From: Anaerolineales bacterium
GTDB lineage: Bacteria > Chloroflexota > Anaerolineae > Anaerolineales > RBG-16-64-43
Assembly: GCA_016928575.1 (NCBI GenBank)
Contig: JAFGKK010000062.1
Location: forward strand, 1-37,522
DNA length: 37,522 nt
Reading direction: 5' to 3'
In this document: piece after piece, positions 1-8,254 of the stretch
Layout of the letters: each line of letters starts with the position of its first letter
Numbering within the stretch: position 1 is the first letter of the stretch
Notes under the pieces: generated by a model
Database searches by the model: none
Seen by the model: the letters and a program-made list of their open reading frames with translations, nothing else
What the model was told of the DNA's origin: nothing
Program-made: the position numbers and the translations under genes

Positions 1-115
1 TAAACCCACCCCCGGCGAAGAACGCGCCGAGGGCCGGCGCGGGAATGACGGACTATCTCCGGCTGGGAATTTTCCACAAATACCATTAATTACTTTATCG
101 ACAGCCCCGCGGTCT

Positions 116-2239
116 TCACGCTAGCTGCGTCTGCAGATGGGCCGCGTACACCAGGAGGAAATTGCGCTGAGTCGGATCGAGGTTGGTGTGTTTCAACTCG
201 CCGAGCGCCGAAAGGAACAGCGCCAGCCGGTATTCACGCGGCTGCGCCGGATTGAACAGGCACCGCCCGGCGACGGATTCCATCGCTTCCATCAGCCGGA
301 AAACCGGCGGGATGGGCTTTTTCCCCTGCAGGAGCCCGGCCAACGCGCACGGATCCCCCAGGGCGGGAGCCACGACATGGGCGGCGATCTCGGCCTGCAG
401 GTGAGCGAAATCGGCGAGCGTGTGGCCCTCCCGCGTCTGTGCGAAATCGATCAGCCAGACCGTCCCGCCCGGACCGGCGAGGATGTTTTCGAGGTTAAGG
501 TCGCCGTGCAGGATGGATTGGGTGCCCCGGATTCGTTCCGCCAAACGGTTCTCGAGCGCCGCGAACGGATCGGGCAACCCGCACAGATCCAAGCCCGCCG
601 TCAACTCCTCGAGCAGGGTTTTCCGCGTGGCGACGATCCGTCCGACAGCGCCATCCGCGTAGTCGGCGCTCCGCCACCGCACCCGCAGGGCCGGCTGGCC
701 CGGCGGCGGCTCGCCGCGCAGGGAGAGGGATTTCCCGCCCGGGCGGATTTCCGCACAACGGAAATTTTTCAAGCGCACGGTCCGGCCGATCGCGCCCGCC
801 GAATCGGCCGGCGCGGCGCGGCCGTCGAAGACCGCCTCCGCCCTGCCCGGCGCCGGTTCGAGGACGAAATGCGCCGGCAGGGCCCGGTCATATTCCTGCA
901 AAGCGCGGAAGGCATATGGCTTGCGCTGCATCCACCAGCCCGGGCCGAAGGTGTCGAAAAGCCGCTCGAGGTACGCCGGATCGGGGTTTTCCAGCAGGGC
1001 CGACCGCAGGCTGACCGGCTTCTTCCCCGGCTCGCCGATGAAGGTGTAGCGCAAGGCCGCCGATGCGGGGCGGCCCGGCCGGGCGCGCGTCGAATCAGTG
1101 ACGGGAACTTCCTGGATCCGGGCGGTGATCGGCGGGAGCGTATCCTTGACGAAGGCTTCGTAGTTCTCGTACTCGCGACGTACGGCTTCCGAATCGCCGA
1201 GCTTGGCGATGGTGTAAGCGTCGCTGCGGCTGTCGGCCCGCACCGGCAGAACGAGGAAGGTCCGCGCGCCGGAATACCCGGAGCGGAATTCGGCCTCGAG
1301 CGTGATCCGGGCGTAGGCCCGGAAGAGGATCCGCAGCAGGTTCTGCTCCGCGGGGGCCAGCGCGAGGCCCGCGGGCAGTTCGATGATCAGCCGCCGGTTG
1401 GGGGCGGCGGAGCGCAGGCGTTTGCCCTTCGGCCGCAGGATGTACGCCGTCAGCGGGATGCTGAACGCGCCGCCGATCCCGAGCCCGGCGAATCCGGCGC
1501 CGGCCGCCTGGCGCGCGGTCAGCCCCAGGAAAGAGAGGACGTTCACCGTCAGCGAGCGCGAATACAGCTCGCGTTCGCGGATAGGACCCGTCTGCGATTC
1601 GATCGGGACCCAGCGCAGGAGCAGGACGAGCGATATCCGTTGGCGGCCGGCGCTGCGGGGTGTGAGGGTCCAACGCCAGGTGACAGGTTCCCCCTCGGGA
1701 AGCGCGCGCACCTGTTCGCCCTCGGGCGAAAGTAGGAAGCCCGCGGCGTCGACCCGCGCCGAGGCCCACAGGGAATAACCTTCCAACCGCGCCACCGTCA
1801 CCGCATTGTTGCGGACGGTGTGCTCCTCGAACTCGGCTGTGACCAGGTATCCTTCCCGCAAGGGAATCAGCGAAAGCCGCAGGGCGTCGGATTCGCCCAG
1901 CCGCATTTGCGGCGGCCACTCCACCTCGAGCATCCTTTCCTCGCGCACCTCCAACACTCCGGAAGCGGACGTTGGTTTTTCCTGCGTGGTAAACGCCGTC
2001 GCGCGGGGGGTGGGGTAGAACATGGAAGTGGCGGAGGGAAAGGTCGTCGGGGGCGGGCTTTTCGCCACCTTCGCCGTGGGCGCCTGCGCCGCCCCGGGTT
2101 TCGGCGTCGCGACAACGGCCTTAATGGGGCCCATGGCGCCGCCGCAGCCCGCGGCGAAGATGATCATTCCTGCGCCGGCCAGGATCACGGCGGCTCCGCG
2201 CAGACGACGGTTCCAGCCCGAGCGGCGGTGGGAGTTCAT
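116..2239 (-). CDS. Membrane-anchored phosphotransferase-like protein (TCAD9-like kinase fold)
   Basis: 707 residues from the ATG at 2239, which overlaps the stop of the upstream 48-codon ORF as ATGA; this decides the start. The N-terminus has Arg-rich residues, a hydrophobic stretch and a possible lipobox ending at Cys32. A Pro/Thr linker and a beta-rich region of about 160 residues follow, then a second membrane segment around 237-268. The C-terminal half looks like an aminoglycoside/choline-kinase-type phosphotransferase: a glycine-containing loop GYSGAR near 321, a beta-strand Lys in YTIAKLGD near 346, the catalytic loop HGDLNLENIL at 578-587 and the metal-binding IDFA at 597. I recall this architecture as the ternary complex associated domain 9 (TCAD9) of predicted conflict/signalling systems; that name is from memory. 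The kinase half would be cytoplasmic if the second segment spans the membrane. The substrate is unknown. The divergent ATPase gene is a plausible partner. Confidence 0.8.
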   Translation of the reverse strand: MNSHRRSGWNRRLRGAAVILAGAGMIIFAAGCGGAMGPIKAVVATPKPGAAQAPTAKVAKSPPPTTFPSATSMFYPTPRATAFTTQEKPTSASGVLEVREERMLEVEWPPQMRLGESDALRLSLIPLREGYLVTAEFEEHTVRNNAVTVARLEGYSLWASARVDAAGFLLSPEGEQVRALPEGEPVTWRWTLTPRSAGRQRISLVLLLRWVPIESQTGPIRERELYSRSLTVNVLSFLGLTARQAAGAGFAGLGIGGAFSIPLTAYILRPKGKRLRSAAPNRRLIIELPAGLALAPAEQNLLRILFRAYARITLEAEFRSGYSGARTFLVLPVRADSRSDAYTIAKLGDSEAVRREYENYEAFVKDTLPPITARIQEVPVTDSTRARPGRPASAALRYTFIGEPGKKPVSLRSALLENPDPAYLERLFDTFGPGWWMQRKPYAFRALQEYDRALPAHFVLEPAPGRAEAVFDGRAAPADSAGAIGRTVRLKNFRCAEIRPGGKSLSLRGEPPPGQPALRVRWRSADYADGAVGRIVATRKTLLEELTAGLDLCGLPDPFAALENRLAERIRGTQSILHGDLNLENILAGPGGTVWLIDFAQTREGHTLADFAHLQAEIAAHVVAPALGDPCALAGLLQGKKPIPPVFRLMEAMESVAGRCLFNPAQPREYRLALFLSALGELKHTNLDPTQRNFLLVYAAHLQTQLA

Positions 2240-2382
2240 GGCAAGCCAAACAGATTTGAGAAGATCACGATCTGCTCGCGGACGGACGAGAGCGGCCAAA
2301 ACGCGTAAAGGATCGCCGCGCAGGAGACGCAAACGACGGCGATTCCCAAAACCGCAAGCAGGATCCTCGGCCGCATCGGCAT
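2236..2382 (-). CDS. 48-residue single-span membrane peptide, coupled to the kinase-like gene
   Basis: Short ORF beginning MPMRPRILLAVLG, with one hydrophobic helix (about residues 7-30) and a short polar C-terminus. Its TGA overlaps the ATG of the kinase-like gene by four bases (ATGA), typical of translational coupling, which is the main reason to believe it. A promoter with a TTGCGG -35, 17-bp spacer and TATACT -10 ends only 6 nt before the ATG, so the transcript is probably leaderless. Either of two nearby ATGs (2382 or 2376) could be used; 2382 is the better match to a leaderless start. Function is unknown; it may be a membrane subunit or a leader peptide controlling the downstream gene. 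Confidence 0.55.
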   Translation of the reverse strand: MPMRPRILLAVLGIAVVCVSCAAILYAFWPLSSVREQIVIFSNLFGLP

Positions 2383-2388
2383 GCGAAT

Positions 2389-2417
2389 AGTATAATTCGG
2401 CGCGGCAACGCCCGCAA
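2389..2417 (-). promoter_or_regulatory. Minus-strand sigma-70-type promoter for the peptide/kinase operon
   Basis: Read on the minus strand: TTGCGG (2417-2412), 17-nt spacer, TATACT (2394-2389). Transcription would begin at or next to the ATG at 2382, giving a leaderless mRNA. The -10 overlaps the plus-strand TATAAT of the divergent ATPase gene. Confidence 0.55.
2391..2396 (+). promoter_or_regulatory. Plus-strand -10 element for the ATPase/wHTH gene
   Basis: A consensus TATAAT lies 64 bp before the ATG at 2461. No convincing -35 is seen 16-18 bp upstream, so activator dependence is possible. It shares bases with the divergent -10, so RNA polymerase probably cannot occupy both at once. Confidence 0.4.
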
Positions 2418-2460
2418 TCGCCGATCCGAGCGTCCTCACAACCGGAGCAGGATTTTTCCA

Positions 2461-3540
2461 ATGTCCGTTCGCGACGAGTATCCGCCCGACTACCGCTCGC
2501 GCGAGATCGCGCAGATCCTCGCGGCGGTCCGCGCCGGGGAATGCGTCTCGTTGATCGGGCTCAGCGGCGCCGGAAAGAGCAACCTGCTCGTCCACCTGGC
2601 CCGCTCGCATTCCACTCCTGGCCTTCCCATTCTGTTGGTCGACGGCAACCGGCTGTCCGCCCTCACCGCCCCGGCGCTGATCCGCCTGATCTGCGAATCC
2701 GCGGCGGACGGGGAGGACGCCGGATGCGCGGACGGGCTTCCCGCGCTGGAAGCCCTGTTGCATAGACGTCTGGATCCCTCCGCCGGTTCCCTCTGCCTGG
2801 CTCTCGATCTCAGCATGCCGTTCGGCCGCGCGCCCGCTCTGGCCGCGGACCCGGCGCTGAACGGAAACCTGCGCGCCCTGCGCGATTCGTGGAAATACCG
2901 GCTGACGTACGTCCTGGCGACGCGTCACGCCCTGCCGGAGCACACCGAACTATCCGAGTTGTGCTACGCCCGCACAATCCGGCTCGGGCCGCTCTCGGCC
3001 GCGGACGCGCATTGGACGGCGGCCCGCTTCGCCGAGCGCCGCGGAATCTCCTTCGAGGCGGGCGCGGTCGAGAAGCTCATCGCCGCCACGCGCGGCTACC
3101 CCGCTTTGCTGCGGGCCGCCTGCGATGCCTGCGCCGCGGGCGCAAAGTCGGACGTTGCGGAGCTCGGCGCCCATTCCGCCGTCCGCAAGCGGCTGGAGGA
3201 ATTCTGGGCCGACAACCCGAGCGACGAGGAAATCCGGACCGCCGGATTGGAGGGGTTGCCGCTCCTCGCCGCCGGCCGTCCCGCCGCCCTCTCCGCGGAC
3301 CGGTTGACCGCCAAGGAAGCCCTGCTGCTCGCATACCTGCAGAAGCACGCCGGGGAGATCTGCTCCAAGGACGATCTGATCCGCGCCGTGTGGCCGGAGG
3401 ACCGGGTCTTCGAGCGCGGCGTGCGCGACGACAGCCTGGCCCAACTGGTGCGCCGCCTGCGCGAAAAGGTCGAGGCGGATCCATCGCACCCGGCGAAGAT
3501 TCAAACGGTGACGGGGCGGGGATACCGTTATTCCAGGTGA
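2461..3540 (+). CDS. STAND-like P-loop ATPase with C-terminal OmpR-type winged helix
   Basis: 359 residues. A Walker A motif GLSGAGKS is at residues 33-40 and a Walker B-like strand LCLALD at 111-116. An alpha-helical lid-like region follows to about 240. Residues 282-358 form an OmpR/PhoB-type winged helix: LTAKEALLLAYL, the helix SKDDLIRAVW, a recognition helix around DDSLAQLVRRLREKVE, and the wing ending TVTGRGYRYSR. The N-terminal phrase YRSREIAQIL is typical of small NTPases that bind a partner before the P-loop. A GCAGGA ribosome-binding site lies about 8 nt before the ATG. It is divergent from the kinase-like gene, suggesting an ATP-gated transcription factor regulating or signalling with that operon. 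No response-regulator receiver domain is present. ATPase and wHTH calls are firm; the partnership is inference. Confidence 0.85.
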   Translation: MSVRDEYPPDYRSREIAQILAAVRAGECVSLIGLSGAGKSNLLVHLARSHSTPGLPILLVDGNRLSALTAPALIRLICESAADGEDAGCADGLPALEALLHRRLDPSAGSLCLALDLSMPFGRAPALAADPALNGNLRALRDSWKYRLTYVLATRHALPEHTELSELCYARTIRLGPLSAADAHWTAARFAERRGISFEAGAVEKLIAATRGYPALLRAACDACAAGAKSDVAELGAHSAVRKRLEEFWADNPSDEEIRTAGLEGLPLLAAGRPAALSADRLTAKEALLLAYLQKHAGEICSKDDLIRAVWPEDRVFERGVRDDSLAQLVRRLREKVEADPSHPAKIQTVTGRGYRYSR

Positions 3541-3684
3541 AGAGGGTTCATTTGCAAAGGATCCGTCGCCACTTTTTCCATTGGCTTCTGCGATATGTAC
3601 CGCCTCGAGGGGCGGCGGCATTGGTGAAGCTGTACTTTAGAGAGGTGCGCGTCCATATTTCCATCCCATCCCTCCTCCCCCCTT

Positions 3685-3725
3685 CCCCCTCCTCCCCTCC
3701 CGTGATATGGGAGGGGAGGAGGGGG
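3685..3725. repeat. C/G-rich perfect hairpin, 17-bp arms
   Basis: Arms 3685-3701 and 3709-3725 are exact inverted repeats of C/T-rich and G/A-rich sequence around the loop GTGATAT. It lies between the ATPase gene and the CBM9 remnant. There is no T-tract, so it is not a standard intrinsic terminator. It resembles the hairpins at 20663 and 23395. The rest of 3541-3793 shows no gene. Confidence 0.7.
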
Positions 3726-3793
3726 CGATGGATGCGTCGGGAAAGGATGATGGAACTGCAGGGGGAGGTAGGATGGGACAGCCGCGCGCCGGA

Positions 3794-4087
3794 TCAGGCC
3801 GGCGGGCCGAACTCGAGCATGCCCAATCCGGACGAGTGCTAGAACGGATGGCTGCTCGGATCGTGCCAGATGGCGACGCTGTCGCGCCGGCCGTCGCCGT
3901 CTTCGTCGTGGTTAACATGGAATTCGAGGCCGATCCGCGGGCCTTCCTCCGGCCGGATGGCGAACAACTCGATCCTCGCCTTCACCATGCGTCCGCCGGG
4001 GGCGATCCAGACCGCGCTTCGGATGAATTCCTCCTTCGCGCCGCCCCGGAAGCTGTGGAAGTTATCGAAGTTAACAATGTTCGTCAT
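3794..4087 (-). pseudogene. CBM9-like domain remnant with in-frame amber codon
   Basis: From MTNIVNFDNFHSF at 4087 the translation aligns without gaps to the last part of the second CBM9-like domain of the nearby xylanase: NHDEDGDGRRDSVAIW here against NNDEDGDGVRDSIAKW there. The frame reaches TAG at 3839-3841, exactly where the xylanase has Gln (Q755). It then continues in the same frame as HSSGLGMLEFGPPA to TGA at 3794, matching the xylanase end NTSGMGVLEFGKPK. So a C-terminal fragment of about 97 codons survives, interrupted by one nonsense codon. No catalytic domain or signal peptide precedes it; bases 4088-4205 look unrelated. It is most simply a decayed paralogue. A short expressed protein ending at the amber codon cannot be excluded. 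Confidence 0.8.
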
Positions 4088-4205
4088 GCCCGCGCCTGCC
4101 CCGCGGAGTGCGCGGGTTCGGTGACTGGAACCTACGCGGTCACGAAGCGGGGTGCTCGTAGCCGGCATCCATGGGCGATGATCGTCCTGCCCGCTGCCGG
4201 CGGGA

Positions 4206-5258
4206 TCAGCGCAACAGCGCCGAGGCGGTCCAGAGCAGCGGCGCCTGGCCGTGCAGATCGCCGACGACGCGCGGTCGAGCAAGGTAATACCCGGCCGAAT
4301 CTCCCGTCGGGGTTCCGGTACACACCTCGCGCACGTTCCCGCCCCCGTCGACGTATTGCGCCAGCCCGAGCCAAGCTTTGCGCGCCGCCCGCGCGTAGGC
4401 CGCTTGCTCCAGCCAGCGCTGCTTCACCCCGCAGACCATCGCGAACGCGAACATGCCCGAGGCCGAGGTTTCCGGCCAGGCCCCGGGGTCATCGAGCAGC
4501 TGGCGCCATAAACCGTCGCCGCCCTGACAATCCAGCAATGCAGACATCATCCGCGTGTAGCCGGCGAGAATCCGTGCGCGCCGCGGATGATCGGGCGCCA
4601 GCGCGCGCAGCAATTCCGCCATGCCGGCGGCCATCCAGCCGTTGCCACGTCCCCAAAAAAACCGCGCATCGGGCGCGTGGAAAAAGAGGCCGTTCGATTG
4701 CTGAAGCCGGTCGAGGTAGGCGGACATCGCCAGCGCGGTTCGGTCGAGGCAGCGCGGATCTCCGGCGGCGCGGTACGCCTGCACTTGCAGGATCGTAATC
4801 ATGTACATGTCATCGATCCAGTAGCGGGCTTCGGCGGTGATGCCATCCGGGCCGGCGGATTCCCATTGCCTCTCCGCGATGTCCATGCCCAGGTCGAGGT
4901 ATTTCCATTCCCCCGTCTGCAGATGGATCTCCAGCGGGACCGCGCCGGCGACGCGGTAATCCACGTGGGCTTCGGGCGATATCCTTTGGGAGACTTCGGC
5001 GATCAACGGGATGTCGAACTTGCGGATCAGCCTGTCCCGTAGGCCGGTGTCGCCCGAGAGGGCTGCGAAGGTCAGCGCCCCATAGCCGGCGCAGACATCA
5101 GGGTAGTATAGGAAACCGTCATGCCATTCGAACGGGCGCTCGGCGTAGTTCCCGGCGATCCGCTCGCCGACTTCGCGCGGGGAAAAGCCCGCCGGCCACC
5201 GGCGGAGCTCCGTCCGCCCGGAGAGGATCCGCGGCTTCGATTTTCTTCGAGCAGGCAT
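4206..5258 (-). CDS. GH105-type unsaturated glucuronyl/rhamnogalacturonyl hydrolase
   Basis: 350 residues from the ATG at 5258, chosen because GGGAGG lies 7 nt upstream. It has the (alpha/alpha)6-barrel features of the GH88/GH105 families: RYWIDDMYM near residues 146-153, carrying the Asp pair that includes the expected general acid/base; FFWGRGNGW near 200-208; and ETSASGMFAFAM near 263. These enzymes remove the 4,5-unsaturated uronyl residue left at oligosaccharide ends by pectate or rhamnogalacturonan lyases. There is no signal peptide, so it probably acts in the cytoplasm on imported oligomers. It lies downstream of the GH10 xylanase on the same strand but behind a terminator, so it is probably transcribed separately. 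Exact substrate is not determinable. Confidence 0.88.
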   Translation of the reverse strand: MPARRKSKPRILSGRTELRRWPAGFSPREVGERIAGNYAERPFEWHDGFLYYPDVCAGYGALTFAALSGDTGLRDRLIRKFDIPLIAEVSQRISPEAHVDYRVAGAVPLEIHLQTGEWKYLDLGMDIAERQWESAGPDGITAEARYWIDDMYMITILQVQAYRAAGDPRCLDRTALAMSAYLDRLQQSNGLFFHAPDARFFWGRGNGWMAAGMAELLRALAPDHPRRARILAGYTRMMSALLDCQGGDGLWRQLLDDPGAWPETSASGMFAFAMVCGVKQRWLEQAAYARAARKAWLGLAQYVDGGGNVREVCTGTPTGDSAGYYLARPRVVGDLHGQAPLLWTASALLR

Positions 5259-5374
5259 GCTCGAGCCTCCCGGCGGCCGCCCTTGCCCCGGCCGTCCCTT
5301 CCGCAGGAGTTTGCTTCCGGTATTGTATCCGCATTCTCCGGACGGCCGCCGCCGGTCCTCCGAAGAGCCGCGGC

Positions 5375-5415
5375 GGAAATGAAAAGAGGGACATGGAGAG
5401 CATCCATGTCCCTCT
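5375..5415 (-). terminator. Rho-independent terminator of the xylanase gene
   Basis: Perfect 13-bp arms (5403-5415 and 5385-5397) with a 5-nt loop, followed on the minus strand by TTTTCATTT. It starts 56 bp after the xylanase stop at 5471 and precedes the GH105 gene. Confidence 0.8.
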
Positions 5416-5470
5416 CTCCGCAATGCACCGTATCAGATCGAAGGGAACAACCGTGCGGCCGGGCGGCCGG

Positions 5471-7780
5471 TCATTTCGGCTTGCCGAACTCGAGCACGCC
5501 CATCCCGGAGGTGTTTTGGTAAGTCTCGTTGGTCGGATCGAACCATTTGGCGATGCTGTCCCGCACGCCGTCGCCGTCCTCGTCGTTGTTAACCTGGAAG
5601 TCGAAGCCGATCCGCCCGCCCTCCGCCGGAACGACGTAATCGAATTTTATCGACAACTCGACGACGTAGCCGCCGGAGACGACCCGCGCGGCGCTTTTGA
5701 TCAATTCGGGCTTCGCGTCGCCGTTGAAGGTCTGGTAGTTTTCGAAGTTGATCCGGTACTGGGCATCGTCGGCCTCGTAGGTGGGGGTCTTGGCGTTGTT
5801 CTGATCCAGGAACACTTCGATCGAATCCTGCTCCCACGAGTTGCCGGAGGCCTTGCTCAGCAGTTTGTCGGTCACCACCGCGTAGACATAGAGGTATTCG
5901 CCGTCCCACAGCGTGCGGACCTTGGCCGTCGCGCCGCTCGAGCCCAGCGCCCAAACGTCGGTGGAGATCTCGTTGGCCGCGGCCCACACCGCATCCTCGA
6001 CGCCGTCGATCACGGGCGTGCCCGGCACCGCGACCGCCACCGCGACGGATTTCACGAAGGCCAGGGTCCCGTAGTTGGCCGTGCCGGAATCCTGGCCGTG
6101 GGTCGTGTCGTTCCACGACAGCGGGGAATCCGGCTGGGCGCCGTCGGTGACGCGCAGGTCGAAGCCGATTTCCCGCTTGAGGGTGGATTCCTGGTCCAGC
6201 GGGAACGCCGCCTCCAGCCGGTACCCGTCCTCGGCCGCCGTCCAGATGAACTCGGCGCCGTCGGCGCCCGTGCATCCCTCCGCGCGGCAGACGGCGTGGA
6301 TCTCGTCGCCCTCGTAGGCCTCGGTCTTGCCGTTGTTCTGGTCGATGTAGATCTCAACCGCGTCCGCCCCGTCCGGAGTGGAATCCTTGACGTCCGCGAA
6401 CACGTAGAGGCGTTGCTTGTCCCATAGGGTTTGGAAGGAAGCGGAGAGGGCGCCCTCCTCGCCGATCCGGGTCCAGGAGCGCATATCCCAGAGGGATTCG
6501 GGCTCGCCGTCGATCGCCGGCGTCCCCTGCGAGGAATCCAGATGCTTGGTCCGCACCGGCAGCTGCGACGGATCCACAATCCCCCAATAGGCGGGTTTGG
6601 GCTGCAGGTTTTCGTCGAAGGGCAGGGGCAGGTTAATCCGGGTGACGGGAAACGTCTTCAGCCAGGTGTGGTCGTCGGCCATGCCCCAGAAGGTCACCGA
6701 TTGGATGTTCTCGGCCTGGCGCCGAAAGACGTCAAAGATCTCTTGGTAGCGGTACCCTTGCGTCACCAGGATCTCGGCCGGCACTTCCGAGTACCGGTCG
6801 CTGTCGTTGGTGTAGATGCTCATGTCCAACTCGGTGACGTGTTGTTCCAAACCCAGTTGGGCGAACATCTCGATCGTCTGCTCGATGGCGGTGGCCGTCG
6901 GGTTCTCGATGTTGACGTGCATCTGGTGGCCGACGCCCTCGACCGGGACGCCTTTGGCCCGCAGGTCGCTGACCACCTTATAGAGGCACTTCTGCTTGGC
7001 CGGGTCGGTCGTGCCGTAGTCGTTGATCAGCATCACGGCGTCCGGATCCACTTGGTTGGCGACGCGGAACGCCGTCGCGATGTAGTCCGTGCCGGTGAGC
7101 AGATACCACTTGCTTTGGCGCATGCAGTCCGGCTGGCTCGCGTCGATCACCTCGTTGACCACGTCCCAGACGTTGACGGAATCCTTGTAGCGGCCGACCA
7201 CCGCGCGGATGTACTCCTCGAGGCGCCGGAGCACCAGTTGCTTGTTTTCCGGGGTCGCGTACAGCGGCTTGCCTTCGCTGTCGTTGAACATCCACTCCCC
7301 GGTCTGCTGGTGCCAGACCAGCGTGTGGCCGTGCACGGCCATGCCGTTGGCCTTGGCGAACTCCGTCAGCCGGTCCGCCCCGGTCCAGTTGAAGGTCCCC
7401 TCGCTCGGCCCGATCGACTCGGGCTTCATGACGTTTTCGGCGGTCAGGCTGTTGAAGTGGTGGGTCAGCAGGGCGACATGCCGTTCGCCGTCGAGCTGCG
7501 CGGGCTCGAGCGCCGCGCCGACCGGAAAATAATCGGCGAGGGTTTGATACAGCGACGGATACGATTCGATCGGGAGCGGCGTCGACGTGGCCGTCGGGGT
7601 GGACGTCGGCGCCGGAGTGTCGGTCGCGGGAACGGCCGTCGGCTTCGGCTTGGCCGTCGCCGTGGCGGTCGCCGTCGCGGCCGCCGGAGCACAAGCCGCC
7701 AGGGCGGCCAGCAGCAGGACCGCCGTCAAAGTGGCGGGAAGCGGTCCGGCTGGCTTCGGGCGGGGCGTTTTAAAAGACAT
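5471..7780 (-). CDS. GH10 endo-1,4-beta-xylanase lipoprotein with two CBM9-like domains
   Basis: 769 residues. A lipoprotein signal ends in the lipobox LAAC (Cys30). A Thr/Pro/Ala linker runs to about residue 70. The GH10 catalytic domain spans about 75-400: LTAENVMKPE, HGHTLVWHQQ, the acid/base Glu210 in VWDVVNE, and the nucleophile Glu317 in HVTELDMS. Two carbohydrate-binding domains of CBM9 type follow, about 415-578 and 588-769, each starting with a short PxIDG motif and carrying LWD(K/G) and EVF/EIY strands. The second ends with NDEDGDGVRDS. It hydrolyses internal xylan bonds at the cell surface, tethered by lipid. AGGAGG lies 6 nt before the ATG and a TATAAT is about 36 nt upstream. A hairpin terminator follows. 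The catalytic assignment is firm; CBM9 is judged from pattern and position. Confidence 0.95.
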   Translation of the reverse strand: MSFKTPRPKPAGPLPATLTAVLLLAALAACAPAAATATATATAKPKPTAVPATDTPAPTSTPTATSTPLPIESYPSLYQTLADYFPVGAALEPAQLDGERHVALLTHHFNSLTAENVMKPESIGPSEGTFNWTGADRLTEFAKANGMAVHGHTLVWHQQTGEWMFNDSEGKPLYATPENKQLVLRRLEEYIRAVVGRYKDSVNVWDVVNEVIDASQPDCMRQSKWYLLTGTDYIATAFRVANQVDPDAVMLINDYGTTDPAKQKCLYKVVSDLRAKGVPVEGVGHQMHVNIENPTATAIEQTIEMFAQLGLEQHVTELDMSIYTNDSDRYSEVPAEILVTQGYRYQEIFDVFRRQAENIQSVTFWGMADDHTWLKTFPVTRINLPLPFDENLQPKPAYWGIVDPSQLPVRTKHLDSSQGTPAIDGEPESLWDMRSWTRIGEEGALSASFQTLWDKQRLYVFADVKDSTPDGADAVEIYIDQNNGKTEAYEGDEIHAVCRAEGCTGADGAEFIWTAAEDGYRLEAAFPLDQESTLKREIGFDLRVTDGAQPDSPLSWNDTTHGQDSGTANYGTLAFVKSVAVAVAVPGTPVIDGVEDAVWAAANEISTDVWALGSSGATAKVRTLWDGEYLYVYAVVTDKLLSKASGNSWEQDSIEVFLDQNNAKTPTYEADDAQYRINFENYQTFNGDAKPELIKSAARVVSGGYVVELSIKFDYVVPAEGGRIGFDFQVNNDEDGDGVRDSIAKWFDPTNETYQNTSGMGVLEFGKPK

Positions 7781-7815
7781 GGTTTCCTCCTTTTTCCGTC
7801 GGGGTGATTTTCCCC

Positions 7816-7821
7816 ATTATA
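7816..7821 (-). promoter_or_regulatory. -10 element upstream of the xylanase gene
   Basis: The minus strand reads TATAAT at 7821-7816, giving a leader of about 30 nt before the ATG at 7780. No good -35 hexamer is visible. Confidence 0.45.
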
Positions 7822-8254
7822 CGGCATGGGAGGATTACGGGGGATGAAAAGGGGGGCCAATCCTTAAGCGCCCCCGAATTCCCGCCGATCATCGCGCAAT
7901 CGGGACGCATGCAAAGAAGCCGTCCCGCTTCGCAAGGGCAAGCTAAAACCACGAAGGAACAACGCAATATGCCGCTTGGCGTCGTTGAAATGCACTACAG
8001 CCGGCCAAATTGAACTACCGCGCGGTAAGCCCTCCGCCTTGCGGGGCATTCATCATCCCGCGAAAGCGGGATAACGCCGGACGACGGAGAAAAGGCGCCG
8101 GAGTCGGCGCCGACCGGGAGATCGGCGGCGGAGACCTCATGTCGAGACGGATCAACCTCGATCGGATGATCCTGCGCGCCGGTGAGAATCCCGGCGCTCC
8201 GGTCGCGGAGACCGCGGCCGGTGGGCGCCGGGAATCGCGATGCGTCGGTTTTTG
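7822..8254. other. Intergenic stretch without a recognised gene
   Basis: About 430 bp between the xylanase promoter and the 3' end of the acyltransferase gene. I see no convincing coding sequence on either strand. The only structured element is the 18-bp palindrome at 8055-8072, listed separately. Confidence 0.5.
8055..8072. repeat. 18-bp palindromic repeat, ATCCCGC-N4-GCGGGAT type
   Basis: 7-bp perfect arms around GAAA. The same arms occur at 15736 (last pair lost) and at 36507 with loop TATC, the last one inside a gene. This looks like a small dispersed palindromic element. Confidence 0.65.

Noticed and set aside
137-1735. Plus-strand frame antisense to the kinase-like gene
   Set aside because: Arg/Gly/Gln-rich shadow without motifs.
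6431-7807. Long plus-strand frame antisense to the xylanase
   Set aside because: Composition of a shadow frame; the xylanase has all catalytic motifs.
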